A DNA stretch of 64,000 nucleotides from Primulina eburnea (Eukaryota; Streptophyta; Magnoliopsida; Lamiales; Gesneriaceae): assembly GCF_022965805.1 (NCBI RefSeq), contig NC_133108.1, positions 41,486,051 to 41,550,050 of the forward strand, given 5' to 3'. This document shows positions 25,101 to 37,238 of the stretch, piece by piece (position 1 is the first letter of the stretch; every line of letters starts with the position of its first letter). The notes below the pieces were generated by a model, which saw only the letters and a list, made by a program, of their open reading frames with translations, had not been told where the DNA came from and did not search any database. Made by a program: the position numbers and the translations under genes.

Positions 25101-28100
25101 GAAACTACAGGATTGCTTCCTATTATAATGTCTTGACGGTGAAAAGTGAAATTGATGTTTAAGTTACTTTATCCCCTTGTGCATTCATGAGTAACTAAGC
25201 CAGTTCAGACACTCTTATTGAACATATTTTTTAGTCTTATCTTCCTTTTGTCAACAGTCTTCTTGGTGCCTTTTGCTTGATGAAGGTGTAATTCTGACCC
25301 TTTTCTGAAATTAAACTTTCCTGTACCAATTCATGAAGTAACCAGAAATATCTCTAGGATCATTCATTTGTATCTTTATACTGCTAATTGATTGGCATCC
25401 TATATTTTTTTTATGTTCTCATGCTAAATAATATCACCATCTATTTCCATTTTTCTTCGATTTTGTAACGTGGTCACTGTTAACTTAGTTTATCTTATAT
25501 ACTTTATTGGTTTGCGATGTATTCTAGTTATTTGCTGAAGAAGATGAAGATACTGATCTCTCAAATAACTTCATTGTAAAGACGTGTCAGAAATTTATTC
25601 CTGTAACTTGTAATGTTCTCTCTCTCTCTTTCTCCATATGTGTGTGTGTGTGTGTGACACACATGTGCAAACAGACGCTCATGTGTAACTGCGCATCGAC
25701 GCCAAATATCATGGAACAGATGGTCTATATCTTTGTGATCATAACAAACCAACCCATAGCTCTACAATTAGGGATGTAAGGCATGAAATGAACCCGTGTG
25801 ATCATTTATTTTTTAGAAGTGGGGACGAAAGAGAGGTCCATGGATAGAGCATGTTATCTATTTCTTGGAACCCGTGTTGTACATCTCTGCAATAATAGTG
25901 CAGCATTACCTAAAGAACTAACTTCAAGCTGTGAAGCTTGAAAATTGTTCCAGCGTCAGCAAAGCAATTACTTAGAAGTGGGTGATATGGAGGTGACAGC
26001 GATAGGGGTGGAAATATTTTAGCAGAGCAGCTACGCGTGGGTAAGGGAGGGGCTTTTTTTAAAAATATAATAAATTTAAAAAGTTTTTATAAAAATATTG
26101 TAATTTGAAAACGCTTATAAAACTATGGCAATCCGTGGGAATCTGATCCGGATTCTACAGCGACGGTTTACAGCCGTCGCAATTAGCGACAGTTGTTAAT
26201 CCGTCGCAAACAGCGACGGCTTGAAACCCGTCGCCCATAGCGACGGTTTAATACAATTATAAACCGTCGCTGTTTCTCTGCCCCCTTTCCTTTTTATTTT
26301 TTTTTTTTGTTTTAAATAAATCTGAATCCGGTGCAGTGAAATGCGGATTGTACTAGTTTTATAAACACTTTTATTTTACAACATTTTTATAATGTTTTAT
26401 TTAATTTATAGTATTTTTAAAAAAGCCGACAAAATACTGCATGATATTACTGTAAATAATAATATTGACGGCGTGCGATTAATGTACTCCGTAAATGTCT
26501 AGACACAATTTTTTTAAAATTTTTTACTACTAACAGCAGCGCATATAAACATGCACACTTTTAGTAATACTGTTAACGAAGTGTTTTTATTGTGCGCTGC
26601 GAAAATTGCATATGTTATTTTAACAGCACACATAAATGCATTCTGCGGATATTACTATGGAATTTACTGTGTTGTTAAAATTACATATGCAATTTTCGCA
26701 GCGCACAATAAAAACACGTCGTTAATAGTATTACTAAAAGTGTACATGTTTATATGCGCTGTCGTTAGTAGTAAAAAATTTAAAAAAAATTGTGTCTAGA
26801 CATTAACGGAGTACATTAATCGCACGCCGTCAATATTATTATTTACAGTAATATCATGCAATATTCTGTCGGCTTTTTTAAAAATATTATAAATTAAATA
26901 AAACATTATAAAAATGTTGTAAAATGAAAGTGTTTATAAAACTAGTACAATCTGTATTTCATTGCACCGGATTCAGACTTATTTAAAACAAAATAAAAAA
27001 AATAAAAAGGAAATGTGGCAGAGAAACCAATAGCGACGGATTATTAAACCGTCGCTATGGGCGACGGGTTTTAAGCCGTCGCAAACATTAAAAAACCGTC
27101 GCTAATTGCGACGGCTGTAAACCGTCGCTGTAGAATCCGGAGCAGATTCCCACGGATTGCCATAGTTTTATAAACGTTTTCAAATTACAATATTTTTATA
27201 AAAACTTTTTAAATTTATTATATTTTTAAAAAAAAGCCGGTAAGGGAGAGACAGATGTACATAAATGCAGAAGAGTTTAAGGCCTTCAGTGCTTACTAAA
27301 GTTTCAAATATATTGGGGATGTGTGTGTGCATACAGAGTAACATATGATTGACAGCTTAATGATCTAATTTAGAAAAACACGAGCTCTGAAAAGCTTTAC
27401 TGAAGTTCAATATATATTGAATTTGAGTTTAGCGATGCTGTAGCCGAAATTTCTGGCTCATCAACTGGCGATCCCATATTTTTGTCATTTTTCTTCTTCT
27501 CATCATGTCACCATCTTATTGTTCCTGTACTTATCATCAAGGGCCCATATATGTTTGATTGGAGTTATTTCTTTGTGCCTAAACGAATTTTGCCTTTATA
27601 TTCGCATCTTGAATCGTGTTGTCTAAGTCTTTGACTTTATTATGTTATTGATTATGATCTTTTATGCTCTCAATTTGCAGCTGATTATGACGGCGATCGA
27701 TTTATAACTATTCAAGATGACATGTGGAAAGTAAGTTTTCAGATGGCAGCAGTTCTGGCTACTCTAAAGTGTCCAAGATTGTGGCATTATTATTTTTATT
27801 AAACCATTTTCTGTTGGAGGCTATTCAAGCACAGACTCAAAACTTTTTCTCTGGATGAGTCATACTGCCCTAGAGCGCGTCATTACATTTCTAACAGCTT
27901 ATGATATAGCATCTTCAGCATCCCATGTTCAAATAGAATTAACTTTGCTTTGATTTGATTTTTAACTTCGTTTCTAACAGGATTCAAACATTTTGGGCAG
28001 GCTACTCCTTTACTTCTGACAGTAGCAGTTATTGAACTCAGCGATATTGCATTTGCTGTAGGTCTTTCATTCCTCAGCAACAAGGGGAACATGTGTGAAG

Positions 28101-30098
28101 CCCCAAGGCTTTATTTCTCTATTTTAACGGGTTTAATATTTGTCGTGTGTCAGGTGGATTCCATACCAGCTGTTTTTGGAGTCACACGGGATCCTTTTAT
28201 AGTTTATACATCTAACCTCTTTGCCATTCTAGGTACTTTCTTTGCTCTTTATCCTATAGTATTTTCCATTGTTTTTGTGGTATCTGGTACCTGTTTGCCA
28301 GATAACTACTGATTTCAAGATGAATTTATTTCCTTGTACAAGGAACAAATATCATTCGTAACTTTTGTGTTCAAAATCTGGATTATAATAACATGTAAAC
28401 ATCACAATGCTAAATGTATTGTTTTAATTGCTTCTTTAATCTTTGGACATTTGTATTTGACCTTCTTGTCGAACTGAGAATATATAGATGATTTTTTTCC
28501 TCGGCCGAAGGTCACCTGGTTTGTTAAGTAAATTTTATATAAAATATAAAGCTCCAGGACTTCGTAGTTCATCTATGATTTGCCAGGATTCTTATACTTC
28601 ACTTTTCATTCTGTAGGTCTAAGATCGTATTACGTACTCATTTCTGCAAAAATGGCAGAGTTGGAGTATTTGCAAGTAAGATTCTTCCAGCTTGATTTGG
28701 TTTCAGCATGAAGCTGTGCAATTGGGAGATTTATATGCAGTTTGTGTTCACAAAGTTTTTGTTTGGCTGCATTGGTTTATGATATGATCAACACAATCTA
28801 TGTCTGATTGAAGCCAGCTCTAGCTGGAGCTCTAAGTGTTGGCATGTAGTTCACAGGATTAAATTGCAATTCTCTAGGATGTATACCCTGTTTTAGTGCC
28901 TCCATATCCTCAAACCCCCAAACTCCATAAATCCTTTTTCTGTTCCCTCCAGCATCACCTCTATAATTCGTGACCATGAAATTTTGTAGCCCCCTTCCTG
29001 CTACTTCCAGCTCTTTCGGCCCTGCTCATCCTCTTGCTATCATCAACACGCACCAGTTTCCATAACCGGAGCTCATCCTCTTGTTATCATCAACACCCAC
29101 CATTTTCCATAACCTGTGCGTTTCCTTTCTACATTCCTGCTCTGATTTTGCTAGATCTGATGATAGTTGTTAAAACTAGGCCTGGAATGAGGTTAGCATG
29201 AGGAGAAGTAAACAAACAACAAGAATAATGTAGAGAGCAAAGTAACTTTTCCCACTAAGCCAATGCCAGACCTAGTTTATGCTGGTGCAAAGTGAGTGAT
29301 ACTGAAAAGTAAAGAAGCATGTTATTGTTTTCATTCTTAAAATGTGCCTTCTGATGAACTCCAAAAATATCAGGGTGAAAATATTGCTACGTGGACCCTC
29401 ATTTAAACCACTTGTCATCTTTCCTCCACTATATAGCATCTTACATTGGTGCTCGATCTGGTGAGGTAGGTGCCTGTGTGTTATTATTTCATTTAAATTT
29501 GGTCTTGGAAGATGGGAAATAAGTGATTAGTGGGTGTTGATAAACAAGATGATTGAAAAGGTAATGTGGTAGTCTGCAATCACCAAAGGAGTCCCCACTG
29601 AGATTGCTTTGGGAAAGCTTTGTGAAATCATCAACTCATGCCATAATCTAAAAAGGACAGATTACGAATTAACTTTGATATTTCATTTGCTATATATGCT
29701 CATTTTTTGTCTATGATTCAAAAGCTATCAGCCAGCTGCTAGCATTAGAAAAACTAGTATCCCATATCTCTGCTACTATTTTTAAATATCATTATTTTTC
29801 CTCTTCATACTGTTAAGCCATGTGCTAACATCAATCTCCAATCCTGTTGATCAGCCTGCAATTGGTGTTATTCTTGGGTTCGTCGGGTGTAAGATGATAT
29901 TTGATTTCTTTGGTACGTAAAACTGATTGCATTGAGTTTCTTTAACTCGTATATAGCCGCTGTCATAAAAGTTGTAGCCAACATTTCCACATTTGTCATC
30001 CAGGTTTCCATATACCCACCGAGGTTGCTCTTGGGTTTGTGGCCACGTCTCTTGGCACAGGTGTGTTGCTCAGTCTACGGAAGAGCTCTGATGAATAA
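22191..30098 (+). CDS. TERC: Thylakoid TerC-family membrane protein (TERC/PDE149)
   Basis: Fourteen exons give an exact frame of 1140 nt (379 aa; the Arabidopsis protein is 384): 22191-22314, 22399-22488, 23083-23225, 23315-23391, 24252-24339, 24488-24568, 24676-24732, 25528-25609, 27681-27730, 28001-28057, 28154-28232, 28617-28675, 29855-29912, 30004-30098. The first 80 or so residues are Ser/Arg-rich, like a plastid transit peptide. The TerC domain follows with several hydrophobic helices and conserved acidic motifs (GFKDGVSKASEFFTGY, QSLSVDNLFVFVL, ELSDIAFAVDSIPAVFG). The Arabidopsis protein sits in thylakoid membranes, is needed for thylakoid biogenesis, and is thought to work with ALB3 in membrane protein insertion. 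Intron 8 (25610-27680) contains a large foldback transposon. Confidence 0.94.
26050..27239. mobile_element. Palindromic long-TIR Mutator-like (foldback) element in TERC intron 8
   Basis: Nearly the whole 1190 bp is one inverted repeat: the left arm (26050 to about 26640) matches the reverse complement of the right arm (about 26660 to 27239), with symmetry around 26649. The ends read GGCTTTTTTT with long A/T-rich terminal sequence. It is flanked by the 9-bp duplication gtaagggag (26041-26049 and 27240-27248), the size made by Mutator-like transposases. It encodes no transposase. Each arm carries a cluster of GCGACGG/CCGTCGC units about 100 bp from its outer end. Transcribed within the TERC pre-mRNA, it could fold into a hairpin of about 590 bp. 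Confidence 0.92.
29023..29118 (+). repeat. 47-bp tandem duplication in TERC intron 12
   Basis: Two copies of a unit starting gctcatcctcttg, with a few differences. No coding role. Confidence 0.7.
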
Positions 30099-30528
30099 TG
30101 TGTGAAAGGGTGGATTAAGTGAGAATTCAAACAAAAAAGAGAGCATATATGTTTATCTTCTTTGCCATTTCTTCGCAAGCCCACTCGCATTTTGTTGCAA
30201 TGCTGGTTCTTGTAATTTTGATATTGTAGACTACTTGGAGTTCTACAATTACCTCATTGAATTTATTTTTGACTCCTGGTTAGAGGGTTTTATGATCTAC
30301 TTTCTCCTCGTCATGTTATCATAAGAGTGATCTGACGTAGTTTTAAATCAAGAATTTAATTCGAAAGAATTTTAAATTTATTATTTAAATCCTTTCTATT
30401 TGTCTGTATGCGTGAAAATTATGTAGATTTGAAATTTCCATTCACCCTTTTAAACTTAAAAATTTAAATTTAAATTACGTTCGGATGAAATGATTTGATT
30501 ATTTCATTTCAAATTTACACAACAAATC

Positions 30529-30530
<2 letters not shown>

Positions 30531-30607
<77 letters not shown>
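30531..30607. repeat. (ATT)n microsatellite
   Basis: About 25 ATT/TTA units with one interruption. Confidence 0.9.
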
Positions 30608-30940
30608 TATTTGCTTTAATTTTTAATATGTTCCAAATTAGTCTGTTTGAAATCTTTCCATAACATAATTTCAATGGATTCCAATTCTGTCCGATTTAAA
30701 ATATTCAAACCAAATTAAGATTTTGTTTCAGACCGTGTTGGATATCTATGCTCAGGCCATGAGTATTTAAATGAATTGGGACACAAATCCCGTCTGCATG
30801 CATCAAAAATTCAATTCAACACCACGTTTAGTTTACTTTGTACGCACCCATCAGAAATCCCACTCGACACGCGTAAGCAGTGACGGAATCAGAGGCCATA
30901 TATTTTCGAAGTTTGTGGGCTAATGTGGACCTGATAATCT

Positions 30941-30950
30941 TATATATAAA
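30941..30950 (+). promoter_or_regulatory. TATA box of the lambda GST gene
   Basis: tatatataaa, 67 bp before the ATG at 31017, a good distance for a short leader. Confidence 0.5.
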
Positions 30951-31016
30951 GGATTAACTGCTCCTGTAAGTAGGTGTCTGCAGTACCTTTGATTTTGAAC
31001 GCGAAGAAAAGAATCA

Positions 31017-34000
31017 ATGGCTGCTCCGTAAGTTCAAATTTTTTTGGGGATTTTTTTTTGCCATTTCGACTGTTCTGAATTTAATATCATTTTGATGTAG
31101 ATCTGGATTATTTTAATTTTACTCGTTTGAGGTGTGGAAGTAATTTTTGTTTGTGAATTTGCAGTGCCGTGTTTGAGGTTCTTCCTCCGGTTTTGGATTC
31201 GACTTCTGATCCGCCGCCTCTTTTTGATGGAACGACTAGGTGTTTTTATGCGTGAATTGGGTTTTATTGCATGATTACTAATGCTTGTGCGATGATTTTT
31301 TTTTTTTTTTAGGAAAATGATTTATCTGATGTCGAGTAATTTGATATTTGTTTTGTTTTCTGAAGGTTGTATATCAACGACATGTGCCCGTATGCTCAGC
31401 GTGTGTGGATCGTCAGGAACTACAAGGTCTGCCCTTTTAGTTTATGTCAGTTTTGTTGCCATTACTTCTTGTTTCATAAATTGGTAGATTTACGATAATA
31501 TGTTAAGGAAATCACGTCACGAGTTTCTTTTTTTTATTATACTTTCATTTGAATGGTATAGTGGCTTACATTTATGATGTAAATTTTCATATTTGGGTCA
31601 AGTTGCATAATGATACCGGATTGTATTTCGAATTTGAAATATTTGAGCTGAAGTCTTATAACTATAGTCGACAGCGTTTTGGATTTGATCCATTGCTAAT
31701 TAAATTGCTTTTGTTCTTATGCCCCCAAATTATGTAATGCAGGGTTTACATGATAAAATTAAGTTGGTTCCGATTGACCTCCAGAGCAGGCCTGCTTGGT
31801 ATAAGGAGAAAGTGTACCCAGAAAATAAGGTATCCATTCTTGATGGTTCTGGTATTCGTTTTTTACTCACATCCGAGTTTATTTTTTGATCCTATCATTT
31901 TGATATTCGACTACGTGAAATACACTCTTTCTATGTCGCCTAAATTGATTCTTTCGAAATTAAGAACCCTCCTTTCTCCCCCAAAAAGAGAGAAGGAAAA
32001 AGAATTTCAAGCCATGTCAGTACTATGGTTGGCTCCCCACTGTGATAAAATAATCTAAATTCTTGAAAGGTTTTTCTTCAAAATCCATGAGAAATAGCTG
32101 TCATTATCATCATCCTCATTATTATTATTACTGAATTTTCTCATGGTTGGCATGATAAATTTTGAATAAAAGGATATGAACTGCTGTCGGATGGCAATGA
32201 ACTTATTAGTTAGTCAAGGCATTGGATGCTCCATTGCTTTTACTTTCCTCATTATCTCTTTTGTAGGTTCCAGCATTAGAACATAATGGCCAAGTCATTG
32301 GAGAGAGCCTGGATTTAGTTAAGTACGTCGATAGCAATTTCGAAGGACTGGCTCTGCTACCTGATGTAAGATATGATTTTGAGTTCTCCTTTTGTGAATG
32401 TGGTCTTTTCGCCTCCATTGTTTCTTCGTATAAATAGATCTTAATGTGAAATCACTGCAGGATCCGGCCAAACTGAAATTTGGTGAGGAGTTGATAGCCT
32501 ATAGCGATACATTCACAACAAATTTGTATGCATCACTCAGAGGAGACGCTGTCAAAGAAGCTGGTATTGATGCAGCCTGTCCTATTTCTTACTCCATAAT
32601 TCTGTGCGTCATGATATTGATTTGTTCAAAATTTTATGGATAATTTTGCTACACAGCTGCTGAATTTGATTACCTGGAAACTGCTCTTCATAAGTTTGAC
32701 GACGGGCCATTCTTCCTTGGTCAGTTCAGCCAGGTAATTGATTTTTCATCCGAGGTTCACCTCCTGACCGTTGTTCCTCTGTGAATATAATGAATTGAAC
32801 CGAAAAAAGAATTGATTATTCATCCCAAGGCTCAACTCCTGACCGTTGTTCCTCTATGAATATAGTGAATTGAACCGAACAAAGAATCTTATATTTTTCA
32901 GTTCAGCCAGGTAGTTATTTTTCTTCCCAACGTTAACCGCCTGACCGGTGTTCCTCTATGAATATAATGAATTGAACCGAAAAAGAAGCTTAATTTTTTT
33001 TTTAGAACTTCTGGAGAGTTGTTTTATAATTTTGAGTTGGTTCTGGTCATGGTTTTCGAAAATTGATGTGATAGGTAATGGTTGATGATGTGTAATGATG
33101 GTTAGAAAACGTAGTGTACCAAAAGGGTCATAATTTCGTGAAACGATGTGTCATGTTTAAAAAGACGTGCATTTTCCCAAAACATAGAACTATCTTTCAT
33201 GATAAAGGATTTATAATTTGCTTCTTCGAAATATTAAAGCAACTGTTGGGGGTTAAAAAACTCACTTTAAAGAAAAAACAAGCGAGGCCTTAAACCTCCC
33301 TTGGATGACCTAGTTTCTTTTTCTAAGGTAAAATGTGTGACCCAGTAGTTTACGTGTCACAGGAATAGATCTTTAACCTGGTATTTGTTATATGTGCAGG
33401 TAGATGTTGTGTATGTTCCATTTGTGGAGAGGTTTCACATCATTTTCCAAGAAATATTTAAACACGATATTACGTCAGGCAGGCCAAAACTAGCCGCATG
33501 GATTGAGGTACTTGATCCATTCATTTTTTCTTGATAGCGAAAGGTCCTAATGCTAAACATGCACTGTTTTCTTGGATCTGCTCATGCCTTGAGGTGTTTT
33601 AGTAGTTATTATTGAAATAGTTGCTTGCACTTTGAGCAGTTGATTCAGATAGCAAAACAGTGACCGCCTTCTTAAATGTTGTGTTGTTGGATACTTGGAT
33701 TCTTGGATTCTTTTGCTGTTTCACTTGGTGGAGGGGTAAATGTCAGTTTGTAGAGATTAGAATGCCTATTGCTGTTGGAGTTCTATTATTACAGCTAACA
33801 ATATTTGTGTTATTTTGTTATTAGGATCCAATGCTTTGTCTTTTGTTTTGTTGCAATTGTGAATGCTCAAACCTTTTCAAGAGGCTTCATCTTGTCCACA
33901 GTTCCTTTTCCTAATTTAAGCAAATCTTTAGAAATTAATAGCCTCTCCAGTGATTTTAAATCTCCTCGCTCCTCCACATCCTGTATCTGCTAAATTAACT

Positions 34001-34759
34001 TTATGGTGTGTGTATTGGAGACTTGGGTCGGGTGATGCAAGCCATCTTTGCAATTTCTCAGTGCTCTCATCACGAGGGGGTTTGATGTGGATCTTAGATT
34101 ATGGCATATTTAAATAAATTTTTAAATCAGTTTGTCCTATGTCTCTCTCTTCTGCGATTGCTATATTGCTATCTCGTCTTTGTTTACATTCACCCTTTGG
34201 TGCAAAGGATAAGATTTTGTGTCCTTATCTCATCCAAAAGTTTTAGAGTTAAAAATAATTATATTATTCATATCTTTCAATACATTATTCGGTATAATAG
34301 ATACTGATTATCTCATCCCACGAGCCAAACGTAGAGGTAGCCCAAGAGTTGATTCAGCCCTTTTTGGTTTTCTTATGGATGAATGCACTTATATATGATT
34401 TTGAGCTATGCAACCGATTAAATACCATGTAAGCTATTAGCCTTTGGATCATATAAACTACTTATACGAATTCTCAGAAATTTCACCTGAACCTTGTACA
34501 CATTTCACAGTTGATTGCTCATGTCTTCAATTGTCTGAGCGTCTGAAATTCTAGCGTCTGCAAATTTTTGTCCAGGCAATAAATAAGATTGATGCTTACA
34601 AGCCAACAAAGTGCAACCGCGAGAAATTCCTGGCATATGTAAAAAAACGTTTTCTGGTAAGTTGTGTCCACAACCCGCACAAATTTTAATGCTCATGTTC
34701 ATTTTTATGTGATAGTTACATTGTTTGATTTACATCTGCATGTGCAGGGTGAAAGCTAA
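31017..34759 (+). CDS. GSTL: Lambda-class glutathione S-transferase
   Basis: Ten exons: 31017-31027, 31165-31239, 31366-31426, 31743-31829, 32267-32365, 32461-32563, 32657-32733, 33400-33507, 34576-34656, 34748-34759. The total is 714 nt, 237 aa, the normal size for the class. The thioredoxin-like N-terminal domain carries the CPYA active site (Cys36 in MCPYAQRVW), which makes it a Cys-type GST: a glutathione-dependent thiol transferase/reductase, in plants linked to deglutathionylation of flavonols, rather than a classical conjugating enzyme. Further marks are VPALEHNGQVIGESLDLVKY (glutathione site) and a helical C-terminal domain ending VKKRFLGES. There is no transit peptide, so it is likely cytosolic. 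A broken tandem copy follows downstream. Which Arabidopsis GSTL (1, 2 or 3) is closest cannot be decided. Confidence 0.94.
32760..32990 (+). repeat. Triplicated segment in GSTL intron 7 that copies the exon 7 donor
   Basis: The phrase ctgaccg(t/g)tgttcctct(g/a)tgaatata occurs three times (about 32765, 32839 and 32942). Just before the third, cagttcagccag|gtag (donor at 32911) repeats the end of exon 7 and its donor (32734). Confidence 0.8.
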
Positions 34760-35194
34760 ATTGTGATGATGCATACTCTGCTGCTGAAATAATATTGTTT
34801 TTGTGCTTATACCGCTCGGATATGTAATGAGTTGTCAAGACTTTGTTGTATGTTACTGTAAGTGATAATACTGTTATAAATAAAGCATGTGATGCACCAG
34901 GTATGTCCTTGTTCAAATTCACTGCAATATTCATAATAAGAGGTAACGCCCATTACAATATTTTGAATATTCTTGAAGAAATTCTGCACGGAAAAGTGAC
35001 TGCTAAGTTTTTTCCATCAAAAAAGTGAATGCCAAGGTTAAAAACTACTACAAAATGAATAGACATTTTTTATAACCAATGGGGATATATTATTTAGATT
35101 ATAAACTATGTATATGGCGAGAATTTTATAGTGTCCCAGTTTACCTTGATCTAAGGTGTAAAAGAACTTAATCGAGACGAATATGATGAAAATT

Positions 35195-35500
35195 TGAAGG
35201 TTCGAATTATTTTTTCGAGTTCAAGCTTGATTCGAAGTTCGAAAGTTTTAAAACTTATGGGTCAAATTCGATTTGAAAAATTCGAGCATGTTCGTAAACT
35301 ATTTGGAAATAAGTACTCGAAATCTATTTATCTAATATATATTCATATTATATTAATTAAATATTAAAACTCGCGAGCGGTTAGTGTTTGATAGGCTCGA
35401 ATTCGACTTGAAAAAAGTTCAAACATGTTCGAATTCAGCTCGAATTTTATAAGTTCAAATACAAATAAAATATTATTCGAATTGGTTCAAAAAATTCGCA
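35195..35500. repeat. Degenerate TTCGAA/CTCGAA-rich dispersed repeat
   Basis: Many short, partly inverted units such as ttcgaa, ctcgaatt and gttcgaattc, a composition common in plant non-autonomous repeats. The ends are unclear. A shorter stretch of similar make-up lies near 42160-42260. Confidence 0.4.
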
Positions 35501-35802
35501 AACATGCTTGGTGGTGTGTCCTCATATAATGAAACTTATATTTACGATCATATTATCCTCGCATAATCAATCCATTGAAATAGCAACGATCTTCCTTATT
35601 TTTGAAGATCTTATAGTTAATTAGCGCTCGTAAACTTTGATTTATCTATATGACTTCCGTTATCATAACAAATTTTAAAAGACGATTATAAATTTAGTTG
35701 CAATTTTTGAGGTCCTAACGATCATATTCGTTATTCAATAAATCGTATCCAACCTCGGATAAATACATCAGTAGCCCTTGAGTAATTTTATCTCACGTAC
35801 AT

Positions 35803-35938
35803 GCAAAAATCTGTATAAGACGGTCTCACGGATCTTTATTGGGGTCATCCATGAAAAATTATTATTTTTTATGCTAAGAGTATAAATATCGGTAGAGTTG
35901 ACCCGTCTCATATTTGTGAGACCATCTCACAAGACCAA
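35803..35938 (-). mobile_element. MITE, GTGAGACGGTCTCAC family, internally shortened
   Basis: gcaaaaatctgtataagacggtctcac at the left, gagaccatctcacaagacc at the right, with a deletion in the middle. Confidence 0.6.
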
Positions 35939-36694
35939 AACCAATTTCTAATATCGATTTGCCCATTTTTCTTAATCAACAATAAAACCAAAGCAACATA
36001 ACATTATATTTCTTTTTCTTTTTTTATAATCAATCAAACGAGTTCATCACCATGGAAATACTTGCAAGTTGCAACATCAAATGTTAAGTTAATAATGAAT
36101 TTTCTATTTGCTTGAATTTTTTCATCCACTCTTTAAACCAAATCCAGGCCAATCAAGCTCTCAACTCGATACTCGTAATCAGTGACGAAATCAAAGCCAT
36201 TCGATTTTTTTTTCCTATTACGATCGAACGTAATTTGTTAGCTGATGTCGAGTATAATGTTGCCAGTGCTCCAACAGGTATCTTTAAGTTCATTTTTGCT
36301 TTTTGTTTGATACTCTGTTTTTTCCTCGAATTCTTGAAAATCAGCTTACTCTTATGTCTTCTAATTTTTGTGCGGATTTATGCTGATTTTGTGTGATTTT
36401 GATGTGTTACGAATTCTTCTACGAAATAATTTTTGTTTATAACTTGCAACGGCATGCTAGAGGTTCTTCCTCCGGTTTCGGATCAGCCGCCTCTCTTTGA
36501 TGGAGCAACTAGGCATTGTTATGCGTGAATTGGGTTTTATTGCATGATTACTAATGTTAGGGATCCGATGCTTAATATTCCAAGTGTGTGTGTTTTTTGA
36601 AGGTTGTATATCAATTACATGTGCCCGTATGCTCAGCGTGTGTGGATTGTCAGGAACTATATGGTGTGCCCTTTTAGTTTATGTCATTTTTTTA

Positions 36695-36820
36695 TGACAG
36701 GAGAACCCGCCGCCACAAACCACACGGGAGAAACACGAACTAACATAATAGCTTGCAAACTCCTGACCATCTACCAAGCATGCTTGTCGGGGGGAATCGA
36801 AATCCTTGCGTCAATTTTTG
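36695..36820. mobile_element. Insert of unknown class in the GST pseudogene
   Basis: About 125 bp with higher GC than its surroundings, absent at the same place in the intact gene, which runs directly from tttatgtcag to ttttgttgccatt. The ends are not sharp enough to classify it. Confidence 0.5.
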
Positions 36821-37238
36821 TTGCCATTACTTCTTTTTTCATAAATTGGAAAGTAGCAAAATATGTTTGTATTGTATGTCTATTGTTAAATTAAGCTTAA
36901 ATCAATGCATTAGTATTGACTTCTTTTATTTTATGCGTGTTTCGTTGCTTTTGGGGTTAACTGGAACATAAATTGTTCAACTCTCATGGCTGAAGCCTAA
37001 GAGAGATATCCGAGAGAGTTTTGGATTTGATTTGAATTTGTGTTTACATTATAAAATAAAGTTGGTTCCAATTGACCTTCAGAACAGGCCTGCTTGGTAT
37101 AAGGAGAAAGTCGACCCAGAAAATAAGTTCTGTTCTTGATGGATGGTGGTATTCATGTTTTTGCTCATATTTGACTTTATTTTTTGTTTCCTTCGATTTA
37201 ATATTTAACTATGTGCATTGTGCGATGCTCCCTTTATA

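Larger units (their letters stand above)
30099..31016. other. Spacer and GSTL promoter
   Basis: TERC 3' UTR, then AT-rich DNA with a (TTA)n/(ATT)n microsatellite (about 30531-30607) and the GSTL promoter with a TATA box at 30941. Confidence 0.5.
34760..36120. other. Spacer between GST gene and its decayed copy
   Basis: 3' UTR of GSTL, a degenerate ttcgaa/ctcgaa-rich dispersed repeat (about 35195-35500) and one MITE copy (35803-35938). No gene. Confidence 0.5.

Noticed and set aside
25622..25660. TC/TG dinucleotide run as a possible regulatory site
   Set aside because: It sits just after the donor of TERC exon 8, but it is a simple microsatellite; no specific signal can be supported.
26551..26799. 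82-aa ORF
   Set aside because: It spans the centre of the foldback transposon palindrome and has no protein features.
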